Positions 1 to 8,250 of a stretch of DNA of 43,577 nucleotides are shown here, one piece after another; the first letter of the stretch is position 1, and each line of letters starts with the position of its first letter. The DNA is taken from assembly GCF_027570035.1 (NCBI RefSeq), contig NZ_JAKMUU010000009.1, positions 1-43,577 of the forward strand, read 5' to 3'. Origin of the DNA: Corynebacterium curieae. GTDB taxonomy: Bacteria; Actinomycetota; Actinomycetes; Mycobacteriales; Mycobacteriaceae. Both the position numbers and the translations under genes were made by a program. The notes under the pieces are model-generated. The model had not been told where the DNA came from, made no database searches, and saw only the letters and a list, made by a program, of their open reading frames with translations.

Positions 1-465
1 TAAATTGATGCGCCAGAGTGGCTTTTTATCAAAGTTACCGTCTACTTTGTGCAAAATACCAAAAATATCACTGTGTCTTAGGAGGAAAGGGGAATCCTGT
101 TCTGCAAAATCTTTTTGGTAATCTGGGGTGACTACAATTGTCGGGCCGAGAGAACTAATGACTTTTTCTCTCTGTTCTCGAAAAGTTACAGGTGATAAAG
201 GGATAACGGAAATTCCAGCTATTACGCATGCGAGATAGCAGGCGTAATCTATAGGGCTATTACTACAAATAATTAATGCTCTTTTAGGCACATCTATTGT
301 GGTGCGACTTCCGTAACAGAATTCTTTTAAAAAAAAAGATAGATAAAGCAGATCTCTTTTAGAAATGGTCAATGATCTGCTTTCTAAAAGAATTTTGTTT
401 AGCGGAATACTATCTAGAAAAGTACTAGCCCAAAAGTGTTCTTCTTCATCAACCCGTAGTGGCAT
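1..465 (-). CDS. Adenylation (AMP-binding) enzyme, N-terminal part, continues at 43577
   Basis: This is the first 155 codons of a stand-alone NRPS-type adenylation enzyme. It starts at ATG 465, nine bases after the clpP stop, with an AAGG ribosome site overlapping that stop. The visible part holds the N-terminal subdomain, including a stretch typical of the A1-A2 region (CYLACVIAGISVIPLSP). The reading frame is still open at base 1. Because 465 is a multiple of three, the next codon would start at base 43577, where an open minus-strand frame in the same phase begins just before the A3 P-loop. Joined, the protein is 508 residues with no carrier domain. I infer that it activates an amino or aryl acid and loads a carrier protein in trans. 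It shares an apparent operon with clpP upstream and the C-A-T module downstream. Confidence 0.85.
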   Translation of the reverse strand, partial: MPLRVDEEEHFWASTFLDSIPLNKILLESRSLTISKRDLLYLSFFLKEFCYGSRTTIDVPKRALIICSNSPIDYACYLACVIAGISVIPLSPVTFREQREKVISSLGPTIVVTPDYQKDFAEQDSPFLLRHSDIFGILHKVDGNFDKKPLWRINL

Positions 466-474
466 TACGTTGCC

Positions 475-1173
475 TTACTGATTATCGATCGAAGTGTTAC
501 TTTTAATCTGCCTCCAAGAAGACAGGACATGATCTGCTATTCCATACTCAACAGCTTCTCTAGCTTGAAACCAGCGGTCACGTTCACTGTCTTCATGGAT
601 CTTTTCTACCGGTTGGCCAATGTTGTTGGCTTGTTCTTTTTCAAAAAGTTCCCGAGTTAAGCGATGCTGTTGGACCTGGATTAGAATATCTTCCGCTGAT
701 CCACCAATGCCTGATGATGGTTGGTGCATCATTATTCGTGCGGAGGGAAACACCCAACGTTGACCTTTAGTGCCCGCGCTCAACAAGAATTGGCCCATGC
801 TAGCCGCTAAGCCCATTGCGACAGTGCGAACGGGTGCTTCTATCGTCTTCATAAGATCGTATACCATCATTCCAGCAAGAAGGTCACCACCAGGACTATC
901 AATAAGCATGGTTATTGGAGCCTTGGGATCATCTTCAGACATCGCAAGCATTTGACCACAAATAGCTTGACATTGTTCCCCCTTCACCTCTCCAAACAGG
1001 GAAACAGTTCGACTATCAAAAAGCCTTTGCTGAATAAGAGCATCGACAGGCATTGGGACTTGAGGTGTAACTTCCTCTTTCGAGTTTGGTTCAGCTGGTT
1101 CTTCATCGTTAACAGACACTTGATTGTATATCGTCATAAAAAACACACTAGTGGAGTTGGTGCCTATTGTCAC
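475..1173 (-). CDS. clpP: ClpP-like serine protease, candidate self-resistance paralogue
   Basis: This is a ClpP family peptidase, the proteolytic chamber subunit of Clp proteases in the cytoplasm. All three catalytic residues are present: Ser125 in AASMGQ, His150 in RIMMHQP and Asp199 in ERDRW, counted from the GTG start at 1173. The C-terminal EAVEYGIADHVL block is typical. The first ~40 residues are a poorly conserved leader, and ATG 1137 (residue 13) is an alternative start. The gene heads a minus-strand operon with two adenylation genes and is divergent from the plus-strand biosynthetic operon. Actinobacterial chromosomes already carry clpP1/clpP2, so a third copy inside a biosynthetic cluster suggests a resistant or decoy subunit, as in the acyldepsipeptide cluster. 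Self-resistance is an inference; a housekeeping role or regulated proteolysis of the pathway remains possible. Confidence 0.92.
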   Translation of the reverse strand: MTIGTNSTSVFFMTIYNQVSVNDEEPAEPNSKEEVTPQVPMPVDALIQQRLFDSRTVSLFGEVKGEQCQAICGQMLAMSEDDPKAPITMLIDSPGGDLLAGMMVYDLMKTIEAPVRTVAMGLAASMGQFLLSAGTKGQRWVFPSARIMMHQPSSGIGGSAEDILIQVQQHRLTRELFEKEQANNIGQPVEKIHEDSERDRWFQAREAVEYGIADHVLSSWRQIKSNTSIDNQ

Positions 1174-1257
1174 TCTTTATTCTCAAGCTATAGCTAACCA
1201 CTAGGGGTATAGTAAAACGCAGTTAGCGACTAAAAGTTTTCATTTATGGAGGTTGCG
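1174..1257. promoter_or_regulatory. Divergent promoter region between clpP and the plus-strand operon
   Basis: These 84 bases separate the clpP start from the monooxygenase start, so both operons must be transcribed from here or near here. A TATAGT hexamer at 1208-1213 is a plausible plus-strand -10 element, but I see no convincing -35 box. A strong GGAGG at 1248-1252 lies five bases before TTG 1258. This favours that TTG over ATG 1246, whose own codon overlaps the ribosome site. Confidence 0.45.
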
Positions 1258-2184
1258 TTGAAGGTATCACTTTCAATCTTTGGGAACGGTGACCACTCTA
1301 GGGAAAGCTTCCCACGTGAATTGGAAAATTTTTTGAAGTTTGTCGACTCGGAACTCATCCATACAATCTGGTTTCCCGAACGACATGCCCCTCACCTTTC
1401 TTGTCATCATTGTAACCCATTATTAAACATTGCCTTTTGTTCAGCTCTCGACAAAAAAATTCATTTAGGGACAGGAAGCTTAATCCCCGCGTTACATTCG
1501 CCTAGCTCGCTTTTTGATCAAGTGCAGCAGATTAGTATTCTTTCATCAAACCGATTGCGAGTCTCGGTTGGGGCAGGTTGGGATCAGCAGGAGTTTGAAC
1601 GATATGAGGCTAATTTCGAGTCACGGTATGAGTGCTTGCATTCTTTTACGGAGATTTTACGTCAAGATAGCTACTTTCGCTCTGCAGAAAATCTTTTAAC
1701 GACGATATCGAGTTCGGTTTCCCGTTGGGAGGAGGCCGGCGCACAGGGCTTAGGGGTCTATTGTGGTGTCTTTGGAAAAGATTTTTCAACATTGAGAGAT
1801 CTTATTACTAGATATCGGATGCAATTAGTAAATTCGCCTAACCGACACGATTCTGGCTGGGTGGCATGCATGACTCATTTTTGGGCCGAAAGCTCAAGCT
1901 CTAAAGAAGGAAACTATCCCGACAAGATTAAGGGGTATCTTAAACGCCATGGTTCGTCTTCATCACTGTCACAGACCAATCAGGAGCTTATGGTTTCAAA
2001 GAGCATTAAACGCATGACAGAAAAAACGGGACTTATAGGCCCCCCTGATGAGATATTAAATAGATTAAATAAGTATAAAAAGGCCGGAGTTGATGAGCTG
2101 ATCCTTTTATTCGAATACACAGACTCACTAGATCAAGAGACAAATCAGCTTCTTCAACTGCAGGATATCCTAAGGAGTATCTAG
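1258..2184 (+). CDS. Luciferase-like flavin monooxygenase of natural-product type
   Basis: The protein resembles the bacterial luciferase-like monooxygenase family, FMN-dependent oxygenases with a TIM-barrel fold. The start KVSLSIFGNG, the WFPERHAPH stretch, the HLGTGSLIPALHSP strand-helix unit and SVGAGWDQQEFERYE follow the family order. The C-terminal GPPDEILNRLNKYKKAGVDELIL is the usual closing strand-helix. Its ~308 residues are near family size. A subset of this family works in NRPS/PKS clusters on carrier-bound substrates, and it leads this operon, so I infer hydroxylation or another oxidation of an assembly-line intermediate. The substrate cannot be read from the sequence. I chose TTG 1258 for its GGAGG site; ATG 1246 gives 312 residues. 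The next gene begins two bases after the stop. Confidence 0.78.
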   Translation: MKVSLSIFGNGDHSRESFPRELENFLKFVDSELIHTIWFPERHAPHLSCHHCNPLLNIAFCSALDKKIHLGTGSLIPALHSPSSLFDQVQQISILSSNRLRVSVGAGWDQQEFERYEANFESRYECLHSFTEILRQDSYFRSAENLLTTISSSVSRWEEAGAQGLGVYCGVFGKDFSTLRDLITRYRMQLVNSPNRHDSGWVACMTHFWAESSSSKEGNYPDKIKGYLKRHGSSSSLSQTNQELMVSKSIKRMTEKTGLIGPPDEILNRLNKYKKAGVDELILLFEYTDSLDQETNQLLQLQDILRSI

Positions 2185-2185
2185 A

Positions 2186-3379
2186 GTGCAATATAACCGG
2201 CGTCAGCTCGACCTGATCTCAGCGCAAGCGATTCATCAAAACGCGGCGCTAAATTTGAATGGCCTTTATAGCTTTCCTGAACCACCAGACGAAAATCTCT
2301 TACGTAAGTCAATTCAGTTTGTATCAGATCATTTTAGCAGCCTCAACACAGTAGCAACTTTTAGGGAAGGAAAAATCGTCCCAACCCCCACAAAAGAAAA
2401 GCTGAAAATAGAAGCCATTGATGGATATTCGATGCGCGAGCAGTACGATATAATCTATCGGCAAGCACGCGTTCCATTTAACCTTTTTGCTGAACCACCG
2501 TTTCGAGCCTTTCTGTTCAAGTCTGACGGATGCATCGACCAAATGCTCTTACAATTTCATCACGTAGCATCAGATTGGTGGAGCTTTCGAATTATCCATC
2601 AAACATTAACTGAATTTTATAACTCGAAAGGGAAATTCTCTTCTCCTATAGATAACTTGAAGGAATATAATGATATACACTGCGATGAACATGTCGATGC
2701 GGTTGTAGAGAAATTCTGGAAAACGCAATTGCAAGCTGGAATTTTTAGAGAAAGTATTGTCGGTAAAAAAGGTTCATCTTCAAAACATCTCGAATTTGCA
2801 ATATGCCAGGACGTCGCCCCCTTAGAAAGGGAGGCAAAACGAAGTTCTATAACCTTCTTTGAATATCTTTTCTTGCTATACGCCGAACAGTTGGCTAACT
2901 CCTTAAAATCAGACATAATCATTAATGTTCCTGTTGGGAATAGAAACTCGGGAAAATTTGTCTCAACAGTTGGTTACATAATGAACGTCGTTCCGGTAAG
3001 GTGCGTTTTCCATGAAGGGTGTCTTGATAGGGCAGTCACTTTAAGCAACCTTCGAACCGCAATTCGATACGCGGAAACTCCTAGAAGTGTTCTAGCGAAC
3101 TGGTCTAAACAAATATTAGGCGATACCGATGCACTCTTTAGCTTCGTATTCATGTTTCTTCGAGACAATATTGGCTCGATGCACATGCCAGCAAACGCAT
3201 CATTTATGCGGATTTATCCGGGCGTAGATGAAGACGCTCACGTTTTGACATTGAGGGAAAGGGATAAGGCCCTTAGCGCTGTAATCGAAAGCAAAGACTG
3301 CGATCCTCAAGTAGAGAGGGCGACAGATAACTTCATTAAAAAAATAATGGAACGAGCTAATGATTCAAGTTTCACCTAA
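2186..3379 (+). CDS. Free-standing NRPS condensation enzyme
   Basis: This is a stand-alone condensation domain (397 residues), which joins two carrier-bound acyl or aminoacyl groups. The active-site motif reads HHVASDWWS at residues 125-133: the catalytic second His (126) and the Asp (130) are present, and the usual Gly after the Asp is Trp. A later GKFVSTVGYIMNVVPVR block matches the C5 region. GTG 2186 is the start, with AAGGAG at 2172-2177. The coding sequence overlaps the next gene by 20 bases, which suggests translational coupling with the adenylation enzyme that follows. An ester- or amide-forming role are both possible. Confidence 0.85.
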   Translation: MQYNRRQLDLISAQAIHQNAALNLNGLYSFPEPPDENLLRKSIQFVSDHFSSLNTVATFREGKIVPTPTKEKLKIEAIDGYSMREQYDIIYRQARVPFNLFAEPPFRAFLFKSDGCIDQMLLQFHHVASDWWSFRIIHQTLTEFYNSKGKFSSPIDNLKEYNDIHCDEHVDAVVEKFWKTQLQAGIFRESIVGKKGSSSKHLEFAICQDVAPLEREAKRSSITFFEYLFLLYAEQLANSLKSDIIINVPVGNRNSGKFVSTVGYIMNVVPVRCVFHEGCLDRAVTLSNLRTAIRYAETPRSVLANWSKQILGDTDALFSFVFMFLRDNIGSMHMPANASFMRIYPGVDEDAHVLTLRERDKALSAVIESKDCDPQVERATDNFIKKIMERANDSSFT

Positions 3380-4709
3380 TTTCTCTGTTGAAGACTATGG
3401 ATGCGGGAAGCTTTCAAAGACGCTTAACGCTAAAGAAATAGCTTTGTCTTTTGATCTCTCTTTAACAGAGAATTCTATTCTAGTTCTCGATGGCGAACCG
3501 ACGGCTGTACTAGTGTGGTTTACGCTCCGATTAATTGAGTCTAAGGTCCCCTTCGTTTTTATACAAAACCCTGAAGCTGCTGATGTGCAGCAATCGTACT
3601 CTGACGCTACAGGACTACTTGACATTAAGTTAAGTGTACTAAAAGTCCTTCCTGATTCGATAGAACACCAAGTAACTGTTGGAACCCAGCCTCTTCCGCA
3701 GGAAAATGAAACGCTGTGCTTCTTCATGACTTCAGGCACAACCGGCCAGCCTAAAATGATCGAATTCACATCGAATGGTGTCATGAACGCTCTTACGGGT
3801 TTAGTGAAGGCTACTGGAAAAGACTGCTGGAGTGGGCGCGTCCTTCAAAGTAATGCTTGCGAATTTGATGCGTTTCTAGAAGAACTTCTCTTAACTGCAA
3901 TTTACGGTGGTGTGCTTGTAATTCCCCACATAAAGATAATCGATGCAATTTATTCGTTAGACGATGTATTTGAGCAATACAGTATTGACACTATTGATAT
4001 TCCAACTGGCGTCTTTAATGCTTTTACTATACTCAGTGGTAAAAGGGTAAATAATCGGAAAATAACAGTGGTCATTGGGGGGCAGGCCTATTTTCCACCT
4101 GCATTAAGAGTTTTTAAGCAAATTTTTCCAAACAGCTTGGTTGTGAATTCATACGGCCCTACAGAAGCTACAATTACGTGTGCCGCATACGTACTTGAAA
4201 AAGGAAGCACCCGACAAATAGTCGGATTTCCTTACCCAAATGTAGATTGGCGTATTTGCCATCAAGGAAATCGGGATTCTATAGGTGAACTACTTCTTTC
4301 CGGGATTCAAGTTAAAAACCTTTGCCAGGCAAACGATCCAAGTAACTCATTTTCCCACACTTGGTTCAAAACAGGGGATCTTGTTAGGGAGACAGAAGAA
4401 GGACTTGAGTATATATCCCGTTGTAATGATGTCGAAAAAATAGCAGGACTAAGGGTAAATCTCTCCATAGTTAGTACTGAACTGGAAACCTTGTTAAATC
4501 AAAGGGTTTGGCTGAGTAAAGAATCTAGTACATCAGGAATCGACATGGTGAAAGTATCTCTCATCGATGTACCCAAACAGAAACGGTCGAAAGTGGCTAA
4601 AGAAGTTAAGATGTACCTTCAAAAAAGAGGGATCCCGTCTATGATTTCTTTTCAGAAAAACATTCCGTTAAGCAAGCGAGGGAAGGAAGTATCTAGATTC
4701 CATGAGTAG
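3360..4709 (+). CDS. Stand-alone NRPS adenylation enzyme
   Basis: This AMP-binding enzyme activates a carboxylic acid as an acyl-adenylate and transfers it to a carrier protein. Motifs run in order: A3 TSGTTGQPK (124-132), an A4-like CEFDAFLEEL around 166-175, A5 NSYGPTEATI (263-272), A7 WFKTGD (335-340), an A8-like SRCNDVEKIAGLRV and a terminal A10-like PLSKRGKEV with the expected Lys. The Asp in FDAF sits where amino-acid-activating domains hold the alpha-amino group, so an amino acid substrate is likely. At 449 residues it is shorter than average because the N-terminal subdomain is compact. It overlaps the downstream carrier gene by 8 bases and is its probable loader. Confidence 0.87.
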   Translation: MIQVSPNFSVEDYGCGKLSKTLNAKEIALSFDLSLTENSILVLDGEPTAVLVWFTLRLIESKVPFVFIQNPEAADVQQSYSDATGLLDIKLSVLKVLPDSIEHQVTVGTQPLPQENETLCFFMTSGTTGQPKMIEFTSNGVMNALTGLVKATGKDCWSGRVLQSNACEFDAFLEELLLTAIYGGVLVIPHIKIIDAIYSLDDVFEQYSIDTIDIPTGVFNAFTILSGKRVNNRKITVVIGGQAYFPPALRVFKQIFPNSLVVNSYGPTEATITCAAYVLEKGSTRQIVGFPYPNVDWRICHQGNRDSIGELLLSGIQVKNLCQANDPSNSFSHTWFKTGDLVRETEEGLEYISRCNDVEKIAGLRVNLSIVSTELETLLNQRVWLSKESSTSGIDMVKVSLIDVPKQKRSKVAKEVKMYLQKRGIPSMISFQKNIPLSKRGKEVSRFHE

Positions 4710-4929
4710 CACTTCAAATTTAGTATCACAACTTTGTTTGCAGATATCCGAAATATCTGGAGAAAAGGTCCGCCCAGACGATGATATTACATCTTTTAAC
4801 CTAACTTCTCTTGAGGTTCTCCAAATTGTGCTTTCGACTAAAAGCGAGAAGCTAGCGGAACGGCTCCCGTGCTTTTTCGTACCTCAAACAACAATCCGCT
4901 CGATATGTACTGGAATATATGAAAATTAA
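4702..4929 (+). CDS. Peptidyl/acyl carrier protein
   Basis: This is a 75-residue carrier protein. The phosphopantetheine attachment Ser is Ser36 in FNLTSLEVLQI, preceded by an acidic DDDIT stretch, as in the D/E-x-x-x-x-LGxTS/DSL class. It overlaps the adenylation gene before it and the condensation-like gene after it, so it is probably charged by the 3360-4709 enzyme. An AGGAAG site at 4682-4687 supports the ATG start. The gene is short but lies in a string of overlapping frames, which makes it secure. Confidence 0.85.
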   Translation: MSSTSNLVSQLCLQISEISGEKVRPDDDITSFNLTSLEVLQIVLSTKSEKLAERLPCFFVPQTTIRSICTGIYEN

Positions 4930-5809
4930 TTCCGACATTCTTCTAGAGATCCTTAAGGATCGTCACGATAGTTACTTAATCGGATATCGTTGGCGGTTTA
5001 AGTCTGTTAATGCGGCTTTTGCACAACGGCGTAAATTGCTTAAAAAAATCAATGCAGAATCCGAGTCAATTATTGTACATTCGATCTCTACAGACAATGA
5101 AATTTCTTTAGAGAAGCTTGCCCTTTCGATTGTCAGTAAAACTCCGCCAATCCCATCTCAAGTTTCAATCTATTTTTTCGCTTCACCCACCGAAGTTGAA
5201 TTGTTCATAGCGGCCCACCATTCTCTTCTTGATGGAACTGCATTTTGGAATATTGTACGGGAATTGATGCTTGGAAAGTCGTGCGATACCCCTTCCTTAT
5301 TGGAAGAGCTCCGTCTTTCAAAGAGTGAACTTTCAACCCTTGAAAGAGCCAGGGCTTTAATACAACCAACGCGAGATAGGTTGCAGTGGACGTCAATAAC
5401 CATCCGCAACCCTCACTCAAAATATATTTCTGCAGAGATCCTAATGGATATAGCTACGTCCTTGTCCGAAACACTAAACTTGAAAAGTATTGTTTCCCCT
5501 AAGCGTCTTTCAGACGATGGAGCTCGCTACACTGAATCTCGTGTAGAATACGAGCCACTCATAGACGACGATGCAAGGCAAAGTGGGCAAGGCTCTTTAA
5601 CCTTGGACGTATTCCCGATACTATACCCATTGCCCGCAATGGAGCCTTTAGGAGCTTATCCCTTATTGCGAAGGACAGATTGTGACTGTCTAATAGAAGA
5701 ATTAGGGAGGGACGTTAAGATATCGGCCACTGCAAAAGAACAGAGCATGGAGAAAGAAGCTATAAAAGTTATATATGATATCCTTACTCCTATGTTAGGA
5801 TGCCGCTAG
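4919..5809 (+). CDS. Short condensation-like acyltransferase
   Basis: The protein carries a clear HHxxxDG motif, AAHHSLLDGTAF, with His100, His101, Asp105 and Gly106. This places it in the condensation/chloramphenicol-acetyltransferase-like superfamily. At 296 residues it is much shorter than a full condensation domain (about 430). The C-terminal half is not recognisable beyond weak resemblance and may lack the latch and floor-loop elements. It sits between two carrier proteins and overlaps both, which suggests an acyl transfer between them, or from a carrier to a free acceptor. A partly decayed condensation domain is the alternative, but intact overlaps and an intact motif argue for function. 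Confidence 0.65.
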   Translation: MKINSDILLEILKDRHDSYLIGYRWRFKSVNAAFAQRRKLLKKINAESESIIVHSISTDNEISLEKLALSIVSKTPPIPSQVSIYFFASPTEVELFIAAHHSLLDGTAFWNIVRELMLGKSCDTPSLLEELRLSKSELSTLERARALIQPTRDRLQWTSITIRNPHSKYISAEILMDIATSLSETLNLKSIVSPKRLSDDGARYTESRVEYEPLIDDDARQSGQGSLTLDVFPILYPLPAMEPLGAYPLLRRTDCDCLIEELGRDVKISATAKEQSMEKEAIKVIYDILTPMLGCR

Positions 5810-5817
5810 GGGATAAC

Positions 5818-6195
5818 GTGGAAAACGCAAACGAAGTGGTGATTGCAAATCACCACGTCATACATCAAGAGTGCAATCTAGGGCTCGATAGGCTTACTAT
5901 TGAAATACGTCCAGAGAAGTTAGAAATATACGTCTCCGCAACTAGTGACGCTTTCAATGCTTATGTAAATAGATTGGATGAGGTGCTCAGTCACATCCAC
6001 CGTGCTTTTCCAGAAGTTCCCATAAATGAATCCATTTTTGATTTTGGTGTGACTTCACTTCAGCTATTAAGGCGAATCGGTGAATTGGTAGCAATCGGAA
6101 TCCCTATTGACGCGGTTGACATTTTTCAATTCTTCACTCCGCTTCAAGTTAGTATCAATGTTGCCAAAAGGTCTTTAAATACTAAGGAAAGATGA
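5818..6195 (+). CDS. Carrier protein with N-terminal extension
   Basis: The C-terminal ~75 residues form a carrier domain with the attachment Ser in DFGVTSLQLL, about residue 80 from GTG 5818. The first ~45 residues are a beta-rich extension that I cannot assign. Start choice: ATG 5800 overlaps the previous gene, but the AGGGG at 5808-5812 is well placed for GTG 5818, so I used that; the longer form has 131 residues. The stop overlaps the ketosynthase start (ATGA), consistent with a carrier that serves the ketosynthase. Confidence 0.8.
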   Translation: MENANEVVIANHHVIHQECNLGLDRLTIEIRPEKLEIYVSATSDAFNAYVNRLDEVLSHIHRAFPEVPINESIFDFGVTSLQLLRRIGELVAIGIPIDAVDIFQFFTPLQVSINVAKRSLNTKER

Positions 6196-7337
6196 TACGG
6201 ATGTGGATATATGATTACTCTCTCAACCTCGAAAATTATAGTCAGAATGAGACAATTCAAGCTCTGAGAGAGGGGGTAAAGCTCGACTCCTTTTCTAAAC
6301 ATTTAGCAGGTCCGAAGCCTCCGCTACCTGCGGTACCAAAATGTTTCAACAAATTCACAGGTATCTCGACAGATATCAATTTTCGCTCTATATTGCAGAC
6401 TGCAGCCCATCTTAAACTACCTAAAGAAGGCATAACGGGCGTGTTTATTACAGTGGGGAACCCGCAAAATGCCACAACCCACAAGACAACTTCCCGGTAC
6501 GGAATGTACGATATGCTGCCCGGAATTATTTCGTATGGACTAAATCTAAAAGGCTTAGGGATATACACAGCCTCAACATGCGATTCTTTTGGTTCTGCAA
6601 TCACTCTAGCAAAGGCCCTAAATGAAGGGGGCTATATCGATAATGCGATAATTCTTGCATCAAACATGGAAGTTGGCGCAGAGGCTTTTAAAGCAACCTC
6701 TATCTTGAGTGAATCCCAAAGATGTGCGCCTTTTACAACTCTTCGAAACGGATCATGGCCGGGATTGGGATATGGAGGGATAACCCTATCAAAGCAAAGA
6801 ACTGAAAAAAGCAAAATTCAAATTGTAGGCGCTTATACAGCTAATGCTGGAAATGATCGTGCCAGCTTCCTAGCTCCGTCGGTCCAAGCTCAACAAACTG
6901 CAATTAATAGCGCTTGGCTTAAAGCAGGTTTCCCTTTAAAGGAAGCATCATTTATTGAAACACACGGGACAGGAACACGTATTGGAGACGCTCTCGAAAT
7001 TGATGCGTTGAGGCGTTGTTACCATTCTTCACACAGTAGTAAAGAAAAAATAGTCCTAGGGGCATCAAAAGAGCTAACCGGCCACCTCGATGCCGCTTCG
7101 GGACTAGTATCGCTTGTTAGGAGCATTGATCTTCTTAAGAACCAACAAACTCCCTCTTGCTCTGAAGAGGCAATCTGTCACGAAGACAAGGAATTACTGT
7201 CCCCCGAATTTCAATTGGGAGACGGAACGAAACACGTAAAGCAAAACGGCTTGGCTGGTGTTACAATGATAGGTATCGCAGGTTCTACAACACATATCGT
7301 ATTAAAGAGGGAAAATGAACAGTCAGTCCTCCTTTGA
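6192..7337 (+). CDS. Stand-alone beta-ketoacyl synthase
   Basis: This thiolase-fold ketosynthase performs decarboxylative Claisen condensation of a carrier-bound acyl group with a malonyl unit. The catalytic triad is complete: Cys130 in TASTCDSFGSA, His258 in ETHGTGTRIGD and His298 in ASKELTGHLDAASG. The nucleophile context TCDSFG differs from the usual TACSSS of modular ketosynthases, and at 381 residues the N-terminus is shorter than the usual ~420. The start overlaps the carrier stop by the ATGA arrangement, with AAGGAAAG upstream, and the 3' end overlaps the next carrier by 23 bases. With the acyltransferase at 36926-37801, this gives one trans-acting polyketide extension unit. Confidence 0.85.
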   Translation: MIRMWIYDYSLNLENYSQNETIQALREGVKLDSFSKHLAGPKPPLPAVPKCFNKFTGISTDINFRSILQTAAHLKLPKEGITGVFITVGNPQNATTHKTTSRYGMYDMLPGIISYGLNLKGLGIYTASTCDSFGSAITLAKALNEGGYIDNAIILASNMEVGAEAFKATSILSESQRCAPFTTLRNGSWPGLGYGGITLSKQRTEKSKIQIVGAYTANAGNDRASFLAPSVQAQQTAINSAWLKAGFPLKEASFIETHGTGTRIGDALEIDALRRCYHSSHSSKEKIVLGASKELTGHLDAASGLVSLVRSIDLLKNQQTPSCSEEAICHEDKELLSPEFQLGDGTKHVKQNGLAGVTMIGIAGSTTHIVLKRENEQSVLL

Positions 7338-7512
7338 AAAGATTTTTGAAACAGTAGTTGGACAAACCCCTGACTTAGATAAAACCTTCCTTGAACAAGG
7401 GGGAGATAGCTTTAGTGCCATTTTGCTATCTGAGCAATTGGAGAAAGAAGCATCTTTAGATGTATCGCCAGAGATGATACTTTCTGATGCGCCATTAAAA
7501 GAATTTTTATAG
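7315..7512 (+). CDS. Small acyl carrier protein
   Basis: This is a 65-residue carrier protein. FLEQGGDSFSAILLSEQL contains the phosphopantetheine Ser32 in a classic GGDS context. It overlaps the end of the ketosynthase gene and is followed after 16 bases by the thioesterase. It is the likely partner of one or both. It is at the short end for the family, ending right after the predicted third helix. Confidence 0.85.
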   Translation: MNSQSSFEKIFETVVGQTPDLDKTFLEQGGDSFSAILLSEQLEKEASLDVSPEMILSDAPLKEFL

Positions 7513-7528
7513 CTTTAATGAGGGTAGG

Positions 7529-8221
7529 ATGCAGAATAACAAAAGCTCAGAAAAGCACATTTTTGGAGCATGCCTTCCTGCAGGGGCCACTAAAAATCAC
7601 TATAAAGCTTTATTTCCATCTGATTTCCCTCTTTCTCCAATTGAGATTCCCCCCTCTAGGGATTTTAAAAAACACACAGCCGATAAATTACTAAACGTGG
7701 CCAAATCCTTAGAGGAAAAAAGTGCTTATACGCAAGATAGTATTGTCCTTTTTGGGCATAGCTTGGGCTGCGGTCTCGCCTTAGCTTTGGCCAATTTTAT
7801 CGCTGAAGAGACTGTCAAAAATCCACGCGTAATTATATCAGGATCTCCAGGTCCGGGTAACCCTCTTATTACATCAAACGTAGCAAGCGAATCAATTATC
7901 GATTCCTTAATTGAAGTTTTCCCTACCCATATAGAGATACCTAAGTCCTTTGAAAGATATGTTTCACAAAAGGTTGTAGAAGACTTTAGTGCTGCCAAAA
8001 ACATTTACCCATACGCGTTACCAGCAGTTAAATACGTTTCCGCCCTAATATTTGGAACAGATGACAACCTTTGCACATCCCAGGATAAGGAGTGGTGGGC
8101 ATCCCACGCTTCAGGCGCCCAATTATACACATATAAAGGCGATCACTTCGGCTATATGAAGTCCCAGACACTCGCACAATTATATAGAAACGTTATTATA
8201 AAACAGGAATACTCAAATTAA
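7529..8221 (+). CDS. Type II thioesterase
   Basis: This alpha/beta hydrolase of the external thioesterase class edits or releases acyl groups from carrier proteins. Motifs: the N-terminal ACLPAGATKNHYKALFP, the nucleophile elbow FGHSLGCG with Ser78, an Asp pair at 178-179 (FGTDDNL) and the catalytic His206 in YKGDHFGY. The 230 residues match the family size. There is no integrated terminal thioesterase in this cluster, so this enzyme could also be the product-release enzyme. It lies in the plus-strand operon, 16 bases after the small carrier gene. Confidence 0.88.
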   Translation: MQNNKSSEKHIFGACLPAGATKNHYKALFPSDFPLSPIEIPPSRDFKKHTADKLLNVAKSLEEKSAYTQDSIVLFGHSLGCGLALALANFIAEETVKNPRVIISGSPGPGNPLITSNVASESIIDSLIEVFPTHIEIPKSFERYVSQKVVEDFSAAKNIYPYALPAVKYVSALIFGTDDNLCTSQDKEWWASHASGAQLYTYKGDHFGYMKSQTLAQLYRNVIIKQEYSN

Positions 8222-8250
8222 CCTCCATTAAGGCGAGCCGTGGATAGGGT

